64,000 nucleotides of DNA from UBA8337 sp965221415 (GTDB lineage Bacteria > Pseudomonadota > Alphaproteobacteria > RS24), in the NCBI GenBank assembly GCA_965221415.1, contig OZ244887.1, positions 1,612,001 through 1,676,000 on the forward strand. The letters are read 5' to 3'. Shown here piece by piece: positions 9,115 to 19,296 of the stretch. Made by a program: the position numbers and the translations under genes. How positions within the stretch are numbered: the stretch's first letter is position 1; the number at the start of each line of letters is the position of its first letter. Under the pieces are notes generated by a model. It made no database searches. It was given only the letters and a program-made list of their open reading frames with translations, and had not been told where the DNA came from.

Positions 9115-10314
9115 ATGACACGCGAGAATAAATGGGCAACCCAGACCCAATTGATACATAGTAGCGATTTGCGCTCACCGTTTGGCGAAACATCAGAGGC
9201 TCTATACCTCACTTCAGGTTTCGTTTATGACAATGCCGAGCAAGCCGAAGCCCGCTTTAAAGAAGAAGAGGACGGCTTTATTTACTCGCGCTTTGGCAAC
9301 CCGACTGTGCGCGCCTTTGAACGCAGAATGATGGCGCTTGAAGGGGCTGAAGATGCCCGCGCGACCGCCACGGGCATGGCAGGCGTGACGGCCTGCATGT
9401 TGAGCCAATTACAAGTTGGCGATCATATTGTTGCAGCGCGTGCGCTGTTTGGTTCGTGCCGTTATGTGGTGGAAACATTGCTGCCAAGATTTGGCATTGA
9501 CTGCACGCTGGTCGATGGCTGCGATTTGGCCGCGTGGAAAGCCGCGATGCGTCCCGAAACAAAAGTGGCGTTTTTGGAAACACCCTCGAACCCGCTTTTG
9601 GACATTATCGACATACAAGGCGTGGCTGATATCGTGCATGAAAATAACGCACGCCTCGTGGTTGATAATGTGTTCGCCACGCCCGTGCTGCAAAAGCCTC
9701 TGGAGCATGGCGCGGATATTGTTATCTATTCGGCGACCAAACATATTGACGGCCAAGGGCGGTGTCTGGGCGGCATTGTGTTGGGCAGCGAAAGCTATAT
9801 TCAAGACGAATTGGCCAATTTTCTGCGCCAGACGGGGCCTGCCTTGGCACCGTTTAACGCGTGGGTGATGCTGAAATCTCTGGAGACCCTCGACATACGC
9901 GTGCATGCACATTGCGATAATGCCGACCGCGTGGCTGATTTTCTGGACGGTCATAAGCAGATTGAGCAGATTTACTATCCCGCCCATCCGAGCCATCCGC
10001 ATTATGAGTTGGCACAAAAGCAAATGGCGCGCGGTTCGAACCTTATCGCCTTCGACGTGAAAGGCGGCAAAGAGCAAGCCTTTCAGCTATGCAACGCGCT
10101 CGATATTGTGTTGATTTCTAACAATCTGGGCGATGCGAAAAGCCTGATAACGCATCCCGCGACCACCACGCATGCGCGGTTGAGCGATGACGCAAAAGCA
10201 GAAATAGGTATCAAGCCCGCGACGCTACGGCTTTCCGTCGGTCTGGAAAACAGTCAAGATTTGATTGACGATATCGACCAAGCCTTGGCAAGCTTAACTA
10301 AACATGCGCGATAA
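9115..10314 (+). CDS. metZ: O-succinylhomoserine sulfhydrylase
   Basis: A 399-residue PLP enzyme of the Cys/Met metabolism family. It makes homocysteine from O-succinylhomoserine and sulfide. The PLP lysine lies in YSATKHIDGQGR (about residue 209), and an R near the N-terminus in IYSRFGNPT contacts the cofactor phosphate of the neighbouring subunit. AGGAGG at 9105-9110 supports the ATG at 9115. The SAM-II riboswitch and terminator upstream favour a methionine-pathway role over cystathionine chemistry. It overlaps trkH by 11 bases. Confidence 0.92.
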   Translation: MTRENKWATQTQLIHSSDLRSPFGETSEALYLTSGFVYDNAEQAEARFKEEEDGFIYSRFGNPTVRAFERRMMALEGAEDARATATGMAGVTACMLSQLQVGDHIVAARALFGSCRYVVETLLPRFGIDCTLVDGCDLAAWKAAMRPETKVAFLETPSNPLLDIIDIQGVADIVHENNARLVVDNVFATPVLQKPLEHGADIVIYSATKHIDGQGRCLGGIVLGSESYIQDELANFLRQTGPALAPFNAWVMLKSLETLDIRVHAHCDNADRVADFLDGHKQIEQIYYPAHPSHPHYELAQKQMARGSNLIAFDVKGGKEQAFQLCNALDIVLISNNLGDAKSLITHPATTTHARLSDDAKAEIGIKPATLRLSVGLENSQDLIDDIDQALASLTKHAR

Positions 10315-11749
10315 CCGAACCATATTCTTTATTATTGGCCTGCTGCTCGCCGCCGTCGCGTTCGGTATGCTCTTGCCCGCGCTCGCCGATACCGTCACGG
10401 GGCATCGGGACTGGCAGGTGTTTGTCGCAAGCGCTTTGGTCACGGGCTTTATTGCGGGCGCGCTTATTTTGACAAATCGCGGCACGCTGCCGCCGCTATC
10501 GGCCAAACAGGCTTTTGTGCTGACCAGCCTGTCATGGTTATCGCTCACCGGCTTTGCCGCCTTGCCATTTGCCTTTTCGGGGCTGAACTTGAGCTATACT
10601 GATGCGTTTTTCGAGGCCATGTCGGGGCTGACGACCACTGGTGCGACCATCATCACGGATTTAGACAACGCCCCGCCGAGCATTTTATTATGGCGCGCGC
10701 TGCTGCAATGGTTTGGCGGCATTGGGATTATCGTGATGGCGATTTCTGTGCTGCCGATGCTTAATGTCGGCGGCATGCAATTATTCCGCTTGGAAAGCTC
10801 TGACACATCCGAGAAAATCTTGCCGCGCACCGCACAAATTGCTGGCTCCATCACGCGGCTTTATTTCGCCATCACTTTGGCCTGCATGTTGGCGTATCTC
10901 GCAGCCGGCATGGGCGGCTTCGATGCCGTCACCCACGCCATGACAACCATCGCAACAGGCGGCTTCTCAACCCGCAATGAAAGTTTCGCCGCGTTTGCCC
11001 CTTCCGTATCCATCGTCGCCGTGGTGTTTATGCTCGCATCCGCCTTGCCGTTTGTCGCCTATTTGCAATTGGTCAATGGCAAGTTCAACAAATTTATCCA
11101 AGACGGGCAAATCCGCACATTTTTATTACTAGTGCTCGCCGCCACCATCGCCATGTGGGGCTATCAGCTTGCCATGCAAGTCACATCCCCCGCCGACGCG
11201 CTACTGGCGGCTGCGTTCAACACCACCTCGATTATAACCGGCACGGGCTACGTCAACACGAATTACGACCAATGGGGCTCTTTCGCCATTTCGGTGTTTT
11301 TCATCCTCACCTTTATCGGCGGATGTGCGGGGTCAACCTCATGTGGGCTGAAAATCTTCCGTCTGCAAGTCATCGTCAAAGCGGGGTGGCGTTATATTCG
11401 ACAACTCACCCTGCCCAATGGCGTGTTTGTCATTCGCTATAATGGCCGCCTGCTAGACGACGACGTAGCCAATTCGGTCGTCGCCTTTGTGCTGATTTTC
11501 ATTCTGTCTTTTGGCGGCGTTGCCATCGCGCTAAGCCTGATGGGATTAGCCCCGATTACCGCGCTCTCTGCGGCGGCGGCATCCATCGCCAATGTCGGAC
11601 CCGGCCTTGGCCCCGAGATTGGCCCGACCGGCACTTATGCGGGCTTGCCCGATAGCGCAAAATGGGTGCTGTGCTTTGGTATGCTGCTTGGCCGCCTCGA
11701 GTTTCTAACTATTTTAGTGATGTTCTCGCCAAGCTTTTGGCGACGCTAA
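10304..11749 (+). CDS. trkH: TrkH-family potassium uptake channel subunit
   Basis: A 481-residue inner-membrane protein with the four-fold pore repeat of Trk/Ktr channels. Selectivity-filter-like stretches include SGLTTTGATI (about residue 105), TTIATGGFST (about 213), ITGTGYVNT (about 308) and ANVGPGLG (about 428). TrkH imports K+ together with the cytosolic NAD-binding TrkA, which is not in this window. It starts inside the end of metZ, an unusual operon partner, and may come under the same SAM control by read-through. Confidence 0.9.
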   Translation: MRDNRTIFFIIGLLLAAVAFGMLLPALADTVTGHRDWQVFVASALVTGFIAGALILTNRGTLPPLSAKQAFVLTSLSWLSLTGFAALPFAFSGLNLSYTDAFFEAMSGLTTTGATIITDLDNAPPSILLWRALLQWFGGIGIIVMAISVLPMLNVGGMQLFRLESSDTSEKILPRTAQIAGSITRLYFAITLACMLAYLAAGMGGFDAVTHAMTTIATGGFSTRNESFAAFAPSVSIVAVVFMLASALPFVAYLQLVNGKFNKFIQDGQIRTFLLLVLAATIAMWGYQLAMQVTSPADALLAAAFNTTSIITGTGYVNTNYDQWGSFAISVFFILTFIGGCAGSTSCGLKIFRLQVIVKAGWRYIRQLTLPNGVFVIRYNGRLLDDDVANSVVAFVLIFILSFGGVAIALSLMGLAPITALSAAAASIANVGPGLGPEIGPTGTYAGLPDSAKWVLCFGMLLGRLEFLTILVMFSPSFWRR

Positions 11750-14700
11750 TTATTCAGCAGCTTCTTGCGGCGTGGCCGTGCCGCGCAACCGCGCCAGTCG
11801 CCCGCGCAAATCTTCTTGCATGCCCAACACGCTCGGGACTAAAAACAACACAATAAGGCTCGCAAACGCTAGCCCCCACGCGATAGTAATAACCATCGGC
11901 AATAAAAATTGCGCCTGTACGCTGGTTTCAAACAAGAGTGGTGTCAAGCCCAACACCGTCGTAAGCGACGTGAGTGTGACCGCCCGAAAGCGGTCGCAAA
12001 TGCCATTAATCACCGCATCGCGCAATTCTTCGCCGCCATCACGACGCTCTTCGATGCGGCTGATGAGAATAATCGAATTATTCACCAAAATACCCGACAG
12101 CCCCAACAAGCCGACAATACTTAAAAAGGTCAACTCAAAATTCTGCACATAATGACCTAGCACCATGCCGACCAAGCCAAACGGGATGACCGTCATAATA
12201 ATAATGGGACGCGAATAACTGGCAAACACAAACGCCAGAATAACGTAAATCATCCCAAGGCCAATCAAGCCACCCGTGCGCAACGATGCCAAAGTTTCGT
12301 CTTGCTCTTCGCTGCGCCCGCCAAATCCGAAACCAATATTATATTTGGCCGCAATTTGCGGCAGCGTGGTCTGCTCCATATCCAACAGCACATCATTTGG
12401 ATTGCCCGCACTATCGGCGTAATCAGCGACCACCTTCACCGTCACCTGCCCATCGGTGCGGCGCACAGAGGCAAAGCCAGGCTTTTCAACAATGTCCACC
12501 ACCGCCGCAAGCGGAATATACCGCGGCGGGTTGGTGTTCGGGACGGGTAAATCAATATCCGCAAGGCGTTGTGGACTATTGCCGCCACGCGGCTGCAACA
12601 CCCGAATGGTCACTTCTTCATCACCGCGCGCAAAGCGTTTGGCAATCACCCCTTGCAAAGTGCCACGCGTTAAATTGCCAACCATTTGATTGGTAAAGCC
12701 CAAAGCTTGACCGCGTGCGTTCACCTCAATCAGTAATTCTTGCTTATTGTAAAATAAATCATCGCGCGCCCGACTAATGCCCGCATATTGCTCGAGGGCT
12801 TGGCGGACTTCCATCGCGGCTAATTTCAACACTTCAGGGTCAGCGTTTTGCAATCGGATATCAATATCGCGTCCGGGCGGCCCCCCACGGCGTTCGCGGA
12901 CAAATGCATAACGCAAGCCAGCAATGTCGGGAATGTTCTTTTCCCATTGGCTCACAATATCGCGGGTGCGCACCGTGCGGTCTTCACTAGCCGTTAGCTC
13001 GGCATAAATCAGCGCGCGCTCATCGCCAAAAGCCGTGCGCGTGCGGCCAATTTGGGTGAACACCACATTGACGAGCTTTTCGCCATCTTGCGCGAGATTT
13101 TTCTCAGCCTCAAAAAGCGCCTGCTCGATGCGCCGTGTGCCGGCTTCTGTCGCAGCGCGTTTCGTGCCGGGTTGGAAAAACACATAAGTATTGATGACCT
13201 CACCTTCAGGGGCTGGAAAAAACCGAAACGGCACACGTCCCCCCGCCAACAAGCCGATACAAATAACCAATATGGCAAGGCCAACCGAAGCGGTCGTGTA
13301 GCGTCGGTCATAGGCCACGCTCACAAAGCGGCGAAATTTACCATCGCGGAAATTATCGAACCCATCCAGAAAGCGTTTTCTGAAACCGCTCGGCGGAGCT
13401 TGCGGCTTGGCCAGAGCATGGCTCAAATGCCCCGGCAGCACAAAAAAGCACTCGATGAGACTTGCAATCAACACGCACAACACAACCAAAGGAATGGCAC
13501 GCACAAATTGCCCCATCACCCCATCTATCAGCAGCATCGGCACAAACGCCGCCAAAGTGGTCAGGGCAGCCGCACTAATCGGTATCGTCATGCGAATGGC
13601 ACCGCCTTCGGCCGCCGCCCGCGCACTCGCACCGCGTTCGGTCAATGTCGATGAATGTTCGCCCACCACAATCGCATCATCGACAATAATGCCAATCGTC
13701 ATAATCAGCGCAAAGAGCGACAACATATTGATGGTCATATCGAGATAGAGCATCACGCCAAACGTCGCCATCAGCGATGCAGGAATCCCCGCCGCCACCC
13801 AAAACGCAATCCGCCCGTTGAGAAAGAGAAACAAAATGCACAATACCAGCGCCATGCCCGTGACCCCGTTAAACAGCAAAACATTAATCCGCTGGACGAT
13901 TTTATCGGCAAGCACATCAAAAACCTGCAACTTTAGAGTCGGCGGCAAGGACGGCTCAATCTCAGCGATATAAGCCCGCGCAATGCGCGTCATGTCGAGT
14001 GAATCGCCATTTTTAGTGCGCTGAATGGTCAGGCGAATGGCACGGGTCTGGCCAGACCACCCCTCGGCTGTATTGGAGTCGAATGTATCGCTCACATCGG
14101 CGACATCGGCGACTTTGATTTGTTGACCCTCGGGCGTGCTGCGCAGGGCAATATTGCTGACATCATCCGCCGTTAAGGCCAAACCGACAGCGCGAATCTG
14201 GCGTTCGACCGCCCCGCGCAAGACACCGCCCGGCACATCCAGCGACGAACCAGAAATCTTATTGGCGATATCGTCGGGCGTCATATCATAGCGGCGCAAT
14301 TGAGCCGCGTGCGCCTCGACCCAGATTTCTTCGTCGCGATAGCCTTCCATCGAGATTTTATCAATGCCCCTTTCGAGCAACCCATCGCGGATTTGCTTGG
14401 CATAGGCGCGTAAAGCCCGTTCTTCAAAAGGGCCAGAGACAAGTATCGAGGCGACCGCCTCGAAGAAGCTGCTCTGCGCGATGATGGGTTTTTCGGCATC
14501 TTTTGGCAAAGTGACAATCGCGTTGACCGCCGCTTCGACATCGCCCGCTGCGCGTTGTATATCGGTATCGGGGGTGAACTCAATCGTCATCACGGCGATG
14601 CCTTGGCGCGATTCAGCGGAGAACTCTTTTACGCCATCGATAAACCGCACCTCTGGCTGCACAGTGGCGACAATGTTTTTGTCGATATCTTGCGCCGAAG

Positions 14701-14872
14701 CCCCCGGCCACGGCACAGTGACACTGACGGTTTTGATTTCCGTGGTCGGAAAAAACTGCACATTGAGGTTGGCGAGACCAAAAATACCAAACATAATCAT
14801 CGACACGAATAGCAAGTTCGCGGCGTTGCGGTGACGCGAGAAAAGCTCGACAATCGGTTTGATAGGCGTCAT
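11750..14872 (-). CDS. RND efflux transporter permease (AcrB/MdtB type)
   Basis: A 1040-residue inner-membrane pump. It has twelve predicted membrane helices, two large periplasmic domains, and the conserved transmembrane acidic pair in GIIVDDAIVVGEHSS (about residues 396-410), which carries protons. It would export drugs, metals or lipophilic compounds with the adaptor encoded just upstream. The start overlaps the adaptor stop by one base (TAATG). No outer-membrane factor (TolC type) is adjacent. The tail meets trkH end to end with no spacer. Confidence 0.93.
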   Translation of the reverse strand: MTPIKPIVELFSRHRNAANLLFVSMIMFGIFGLANLNVQFFPTTEIKTVSVTVPWPGASAQDIDKNIVATVQPEVRFIDGVKEFSAESRQGIAVMTIEFTPDTDIQRAAGDVEAAVNAIVTLPKDAEKPIIAQSSFFEAVASILVSGPFEERALRAYAKQIRDGLLERGIDKISMEGYRDEEIWVEAHAAQLRRYDMTPDDIANKISGSSLDVPGGVLRGAVERQIRAVGLALTADDVSNIALRSTPEGQQIKVADVADVSDTFDSNTAEGWSGQTRAIRLTIQRTKNGDSLDMTRIARAYIAEIEPSLPPTLKLQVFDVLADKIVQRINVLLFNGVTGMALVLCILFLFLNGRIAFWVAAGIPASLMATFGVMLYLDMTINMLSLFALIMTIGIIVDDAIVVGEHSSTLTERGASARAAAEGGAIRMTIPISAAALTTLAAFVPMLLIDGVMGQFVRAIPLVVLCVLIASLIECFFVLPGHLSHALAKPQAPPSGFRKRFLDGFDNFRDGKFRRFVSVAYDRRYTTASVGLAILVICIGLLAGGRVPFRFFPAPEGEVINTYVFFQPGTKRAATEAGTRRIEQALFEAEKNLAQDGEKLVNVVFTQIGRTRTAFGDERALIYAELTASEDRTVRTRDIVSQWEKNIPDIAGLRYAFVRERRGGPPGRDIDIRLQNADPEVLKLAAMEVRQALEQYAGISRARDDLFYNKQELLIEVNARGQALGFTNQMVGNLTRGTLQGVIAKRFARGDEEVTIRVLQPRGGNSPQRLADIDLPVPNTNPPRYIPLAAVVDIVEKPGFASVRRTDGQVTVKVVADYADSAGNPNDVLLDMEQTTLPQIAAKYNIGFGFGGRSEEQDETLASLRTGGLIGLGMIYVILAFVFASYSRPIIIMTVIPFGLVGMVLGHYVQNFELTFLSIVGLLGLSGILVNNSIILISRIEERRDGGEELRDAVINGICDRFRAVTLTSLTTVLGLTPLLFETSVQAQFLLPMVITIAWGLAFASLIVLFLVPSVLGMQEDLRGRLARLRGTATPQEAAE

Positions 14873-16092
14873 TAGCGCAGCTCCACCACTTTGACAGCAA
14901 CCCCGGGGGCGGCCTCGTTAAAGCGCGTCAATAAAACGACGCTGCCTTGTGCCAAGCCACTGCGCAGCAAAATCTGTGCGCCATCATCGATAAAATCAGT
15001 CACCTCGAACGGCTGCAAGCGGCCTTCTTCGACCAGATAAATCCGCCCCGCGCCATATATCGCATCTTTAGGAATCGCCATGACATCGGGGACGGGTTGC
15101 GCGGTCAAATCAACCGTGACAAACGCCCCGCCGCGCAAATTGGACGGCGTGCGACCCTCAACCACCGCATAGACATCTACGCCCCGCGTCGATTGCGAAA
15201 TCTGCGCCCCAACGCGCTCGATAACCGCTTTTAGCAAAATGCGCTCACCGCCGACTTCCCACACCACATCAATAGGACGACCAATGACATCGCTATTGCG
15301 CTTTAAATAACGACCATATTCATCGTCCGACATGTTGAAAACCACTTCAAAATTATCCGAATCGAACAGCACACCCACTTGGTCATTGAGGTTCAGCACA
15401 CGGCCTTCGCGCGCGCCAATACGCGCCAGATAGCCGTCAAAGGGGGCAATCACTTTGGTGTTTTTCAAATCGCGCTCGGCGCGTTCCACCTGCACGTGTT
15501 GACGCTCAACCACCGATTTCTGCTGGTCACGACGCGCCTTCTTAATCGTATGGTCGGTGCGGCGGTCATCTAGCGCTTTTTTCGACACAGTGCCTTTTTC
15601 AAACAGTTGCTGAGCGCGCTTATAGTCTTGATAGGCAAGCTGCACCGATGCTTTTCGCTCGCTCAATAAAGCTTCCGCGCCCTTGAGCTGCGCTTGCGCA
15701 TCGGCCAGACGGGTTCGATAATTAAACGGGTCAATGCTCAACAACACGTCGCCTTTTGCGACCCGTGCGCCATCTTCGAAATTCGTATCGGTCGAGATAA
15801 CCTCGCCTGAAACCAACGCACGCAAGCTCACTTGCCGACGCGCCCGCAACTCACCAAAAGCCGTGATGCGCGGCTCAATCGTGGTGTAGGCCACATCGCG
15901 CCCCACCACCGACCAGACCACTTCTTGGTTCGCAACCGGCTTGGTTTCGGGCTTACTGGATATCAATAAGGCAAAGCAGAAAAACCCTAGCGCCAAAACA
16001 AAAAATGGTACAGGCAGCCGAAAACGACGCCCCACCCCGCCCGAAGATGTGCTGTCGCGTTTCAAAAACCGCGTTAGAAAGGTCATTCGCAT
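14872..16092 (-). CDS. RND efflux periplasmic adaptor (membrane fusion protein)
   Basis: About 406 residues from the ATG at 16092; an in-frame GTG at 16101 is also possible. A single N-terminal membrane segment (about residues 25-45) anchors it. A lipoyl-like half, a coiled-coil hairpin (about 120-200, rich in A/Q/K/R with RTDHTIKKARRDQQK) and the returning lipoyl/beta-barrel half (IAPFDGYLARI, about 218) follow. It links the pump to an outer-membrane duct. It is coupled to the downstream permease. Confidence 0.9.
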   Translation of the reverse strand: MRMTFLTRFLKRDSTSSGGVGRRFRLPVPFFVLALGFFCFALLISSKPETKPVANQEVVWSVVGRDVAYTTIEPRITAFGELRARRQVSLRALVSGEVISTDTNFEDGARVAKGDVLLSIDPFNYRTRLADAQAQLKGAEALLSERKASVQLAYQDYKRAQQLFEKGTVSKKALDDRRTDHTIKKARRDQQKSVVERQHVQVERAERDLKNTKVIAPFDGYLARIGAREGRVLNLNDQVGVLFDSDNFEVVFNMSDDEYGRYLKRNSDVIGRPIDVVWEVGGERILLKAVIERVGAQISQSTRGVDVYAVVEGRTPSNLRGGAFVTVDLTAQPVPDVMAIPKDAIYGAGRIYLVEEGRLQPFEVTDFIDDGAQILLRSGLAQGSVVLLTRFNEAAPGVAVKVVELR

Positions 16093-16141
16093 AGTTCTCA
16101 CTTTCCAGACATATAACGTTAAATCAAGACAAAAACAGTCA

Positions 16142-17074
16142 TTATTGCGCAGAAAAAGCTTCTGTCGGCGTAAATTGATACTGCTCGTTACAAAACTCGC
16201 AGCAAACCTCGATGGTCTCTTGCGCCTGCATCTCGCTTTGATCCTGCGCGGATAAGCCAGTCAGCATATTCTGCACACGCGCCCGCGAACACGGGCAGGC
16301 AAATTGTAGCCCACGCGTGTCAAACACCCGCACACCATCTTCATGGAATAGCCGAAAAGCCAAAGTCTCCGCATTCAAATCAGCATCTAGCAATTCGCTA
16401 TCCTCGGTTGTCTGCAACAAAACCGACAGCCGATTCCACTCATCATCAATATAATCAGGGTCGCCTTCAGGGGGCAGTTCAACGCCGCCCGTGCCGCCTG
16501 TCGTCGCGGTTTTCTGCACCACAATGCCGCCTGCGCGCCATTCTGTTTTGCCACCCGCCAACAACAAGGGCGCGGCAGCCAATTTCAACGATGTGCCGAT
16601 TTGCTCGGAGCGTGCGAAATAACCAAGCGCGGCTTCTTCGAGCGTGTCGCCCTCAAGCGGCACAATGCCCTGATAGCGTTCCATATCCGTGCCTTGGTCA
16701 ACGGTAAATGCCATATGGCTGCCTTCCCCCAATAGACCAATCGGGCTAGCCCCATCCTTTAGCGCATCGCGGATGGCGTCGGTGTCGAATTTGGCAAACC
16801 CGCGCAAATCGCCGCCCGACGCATAATCCGCCATCAGCATCGAAATCGCGCCTGTGCCTTGGAGTTGCAGGATAAATCGACCATCAAATTTCAGCATTGT
16901 GCCGAGCATCGCCGCCAATACCAACGCCTCGCCGAGCAGCCGATTGACCGCTTCGGGATAGTCGTGGCGCATCAGCACATCCGACGCAAGGCGGTTCAGC
17001 TTAACAATGCGCCCATTGACATTGTGTCCTTCAATACGGAAAGGCAGCACATAATCTTGCGGAGTGTCAGCCAT
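16142..17074 (-). CDS. hslO: Hsp33 redox-regulated chaperone
   Basis: A 310-residue cytosolic holdase activated by oxidation. The C-terminal zinc site is complete: a CPC pair in FACPCSRARV (about residue 240) and CEFC near the end, the CxC...CxxC arrangement that forms disulfides under peroxide or bleach stress. The start at 17074 follows GGGAA by seven bases; a longer reading would run 95 bases into argF. The chosen start overlaps the end of argF by 8 bases, the common argD-argF-hslO arrangement of alphaproteobacteria. Confidence 0.93.
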   Translation of the reverse strand: MADTPQDYVLPFRIEGHNVNGRIVKLNRLASDVLMRHDYPEAVNRLLGEALVLAAMLGTMLKFDGRFILQLQGTGAISMLMADYASGGDLRGFAKFDTDAIRDALKDGASPIGLLGEGSHMAFTVDQGTDMERYQGIVPLEGDTLEEAALGYFARSEQIGTSLKLAAAPLLLAGGKTEWRAGGIVVQKTATTGGTGGVELPPEGDPDYIDDEWNRLSVLLQTTEDSELLDADLNAETLAFRLFHEDGVRVFDTRGLQFACPCSRARVQNMLTGLSAQDQSEMQAQETIEVCCEFCNEQYQFTPTEAFSAQ

Positions 17075-18008
17075 CGAGCTTTCCCATGCAATAAAGCAAT
17101 ATGGCTTTTTGGGCGTGGGCGCGATTTTCGGCTTCGTCAAAAACCACCGAGCGCGACCCATCCATCACTTCTGCCGTTACCTCGCTATCGCGATAGGCGG
17201 GCAAGCAATGCAGAAAAATCGGGTCATCGCCCCTATCCATCAGCGCCTTGGTGACTTGATAGGGCTTGAAAGTCGAGACGCGTTTTTTAGCGGTTTTCGG
17301 GTCATCGCTCATCGACACCCAACAATCGGTAATCAATGCCGATGCGCCTTCAGCGGCTTCTTCGGCGGTCGCGCAGATGGTGATTTTAGCTCCCTTTGCA
17401 CGCGCCATATCAATCTCGTCTTGCGGCACGGCAAACGCATCTGGCACAGCCAAGGCCAATTCAAAATCAACCAAAGCAGCCGCTTGCACAAAGGAGACAG
17501 CGACATTATTGCCATCGCCAAACCACGCCAAGCGCTGACCTTTGAGCTGGCCTTTATGCTCTTCAAACGTCATCAAATCGGCAATGATTTGACACGGGTG
17601 ACTATGCGCGGTGAGGCCGTTAATCACCGGAATAGAGGCGTGTTCTGCCAATTCGCACAATGTCTCATGCGGGCCAGTGCGCAGCATCACCACATCGGCA
17701 AAGCGCGACATAACCTGCGCCGTATCGCCAATCGACTCGCCCCGCCCCAACTGCATATCCGTCTGGTTCAGCACAATAGTTTGGCCGCCAAGCTGGCGCA
17801 TCCCAAGGTCAAAAGACAAGCGCGTCCGCGTCGATGGCTTTTCGAATATCATCGCCAGCACATAACCCGCCAGAGGCGCATCGGCATCGACCACACCCTT
17901 GGCCTCGCCAACACGCGCCGCCTTACGCGCCTGTGCCGCATCCAGTAAACGGCGCAAAATATCGCTATCAAGGGTGGCTAAATCTAAAAAATCAGCTGTT
18001 TGGGTCAT
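17067..18008 (-). CDS. argF: ornithine carbamoyltransferase
   Basis: A 313-residue enzyme that makes citrulline from ornithine and carbamoyl phosphate. The carbamoyl-phosphate loop reads EKPSTRTRLSF (about residue 50), the second phosphate motif is in MLRTGPHETL, HPCQ is present (about 133), and the ornithine motif HCLPAYR lies near residue 272. The Cys-Leu-Pro is the expected catalytic triplet. The start at 18008 leaves one base after the argD stop (TGATATG). A product of a short biosynthetic operon argD-argF-hslO. Confidence 0.95.
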   Translation of the reverse strand: MTQTADFLDLATLDSDILRRLLDAAQARKAARVGEAKGVVDADAPLAGYVLAMIFEKPSTRTRLSFDLGMRQLGGQTIVLNQTDMQLGRGESIGDTAQVMSRFADVVMLRTGPHETLCELAEHASIPVINGLTAHSHPCQIIADLMTFEEHKGQLKGQRLAWFGDGNNVAVSFVQAAALVDFELALAVPDAFAVPQDEIDMARAKGAKITICATAEEAAEGASALITDCWVSMSDDPKTAKKRVSTFKPYQVTKALMDRGDDPIFLHCLPAYRDSEVTAEVMDGSRSVVFDEAENRAHAQKAILLYCMGKLDG

Positions 18009-18009
18009 A

Positions 18010-19206
18010 TCAACCTTCTGTTTTCTCGTCACGCAAATCAGCGCACGCCATTTCAATCGCTTTGAGGGCGATATCTATATCGGTTTTTTCAACATTCAGC
18101 GGCGGCAAAAGACGCAGCGTATTTTCGCCCGCACCAACACTCAATAATTTATGCGTCCGCAGTGCCGCCACCACATCCATATTGGGCATGGCACATTCCA
18201 GACCAATCATCAGACCACGGCCACGAGTCCCACAAAAAACATCTGCATTTTCATCGACAAGCCGCGCTAAATGCTGCGAAAAATAAGTCGCCATATCATT
18301 GACATGTGCGAGAAAGCCGTCTTCTAGCACCGTTTCGACAACCGCGCTGCCGACCACGCAAGCCAGTGGATTGCCGCCATAGGTTGAGCCATGCGACCCC
18401 GCTTGCATCGCCATGCCGACCGCTTTCGTACTTAGCACCGCCCCCAACGGAAACCCGCCGCCAATGCCCTTGGCAACGGCCATCGCATCTGGCGCGATGC
18501 CCGCCCATTCATGCGCAAACAGCTTGCCCGTGCGACCCACGCCGCATTGCACTTCATCAAGACCCAATAAAATATCATGCTTATCGCAGAGCGCGCGCAA
18601 GCTGCGCAGAAAATCAGTGCCAGCATCGCGCACCCCGCCTTCGCCCTGCACTGGCTCAATGAGAATCCCCGCCGTGGTGTCGTCTATCAGCGCTTCGACG
18701 GCTTCGATGTCGAAACTTTGGCATTGCTTAAAGCCATCGGCGACGGGCCCAAAACCTTCGAGATAGTCGGGATTGCCCGCAGCCATCAACGCCGCCAGCG
18801 TACGGCCATGAAACGCGCCCGCAAAAGAAATGAGGTCTACTTTTTCTGGCCGTCCATTCACCGCATGATATTTGCGCATCGCTTTCATCATGCCTTCGAC
18901 GGCTTCTGCGCCTGAATTGGCAAAGAACACCATCTCCGCAAAACTATGAGCGCACAGCGTATCGGCGAGTTTTTCCTGCTCAGGGATTTGATACAAATTA
19001 GAGACATGCCACAGCTTAGCCGCTTGGTCTTGTAGTGCTGCGACCAATTTAGGATGCGCATGGCCTAAGCTATTGACCGCCACGCCCGAGCCAAAATCGA
19101 GATAGCGCGCGCCCGTATCGGTTTCCAGCCACGCGCCATCACCACGGACAAACCGCAGGGCGACCCGATTATAACTCGGCATAATATGGCTCTCTATATC
19201 GCTCAT
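18010..19206 (-). CDS. argD: acetylornithine aminotransferase (class III)
   Basis: About 398 residues from the ATG at 19206, favoured by AGGAAG just upstream; an in-frame start at 19227 adds seven residues. It carries the class III aminotransferase hallmarks: NSGAEAVE (about residue 96), FAGAFHGRT, LDEVQCGVGRTG and the PLP lysine in AVAKGIGGGFPLGA (about 245). It converts N-acetylglutamate semialdehyde to acetylornithine and may also serve the succinyl-DAP step of lysine synthesis. First gene of argD-argF-hslO; a terminator isolates it from the upstream permease. Confidence 0.93.
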   Translation of the reverse strand: MSDIESHIMPSYNRVALRFVRGDGAWLETDTGARYLDFGSGVAVNSLGHAHPKLVAALQDQAAKLWHVSNLYQIPEQEKLADTLCAHSFAEMVFFANSGAEAVEGMMKAMRKYHAVNGRPEKVDLISFAGAFHGRTLAALMAAGNPDYLEGFGPVADGFKQCQSFDIEAVEALIDDTTAGILIEPVQGEGGVRDAGTDFLRSLRALCDKHDILLGLDEVQCGVGRTGKLFAHEWAGIAPDAMAVAKGIGGGFPLGAVLSTKAVGMAMQAGSHGSTYGGNPLACVVGSAVVETVLEDGFLAHVNDMATYFSQHLARLVDENADVFCGTRGRGLMIGLECAMPNMDVVAALRTHKLLSVGAGENTLRLLPPLNVEKTDIDIALKAIEMACADLRDEKTEG

Positions 19207-19230
19207 TTTCTTCCTACTGTTCAGCAATAG

Positions 19231-19253
19231 AAAAAGCCGCCCTAAGGCGGCTT
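19231..19253 (-). terminator. intrinsic terminator between ABC-2 permease and argD
   Basis: An eight-base-pair perfect stem, AAGCCGCC (19234-19241) with GGCGGCTT (19246-19253), has a four-base loop. Read on the minus strand it ends in TTTTT. It separates the permease transcript from argD. Confidence 0.8.
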
Positions 19254-19296
19254 GCTGCGGAACAGTTTACACCAAAATAGGGATTCGGGGCAAGAG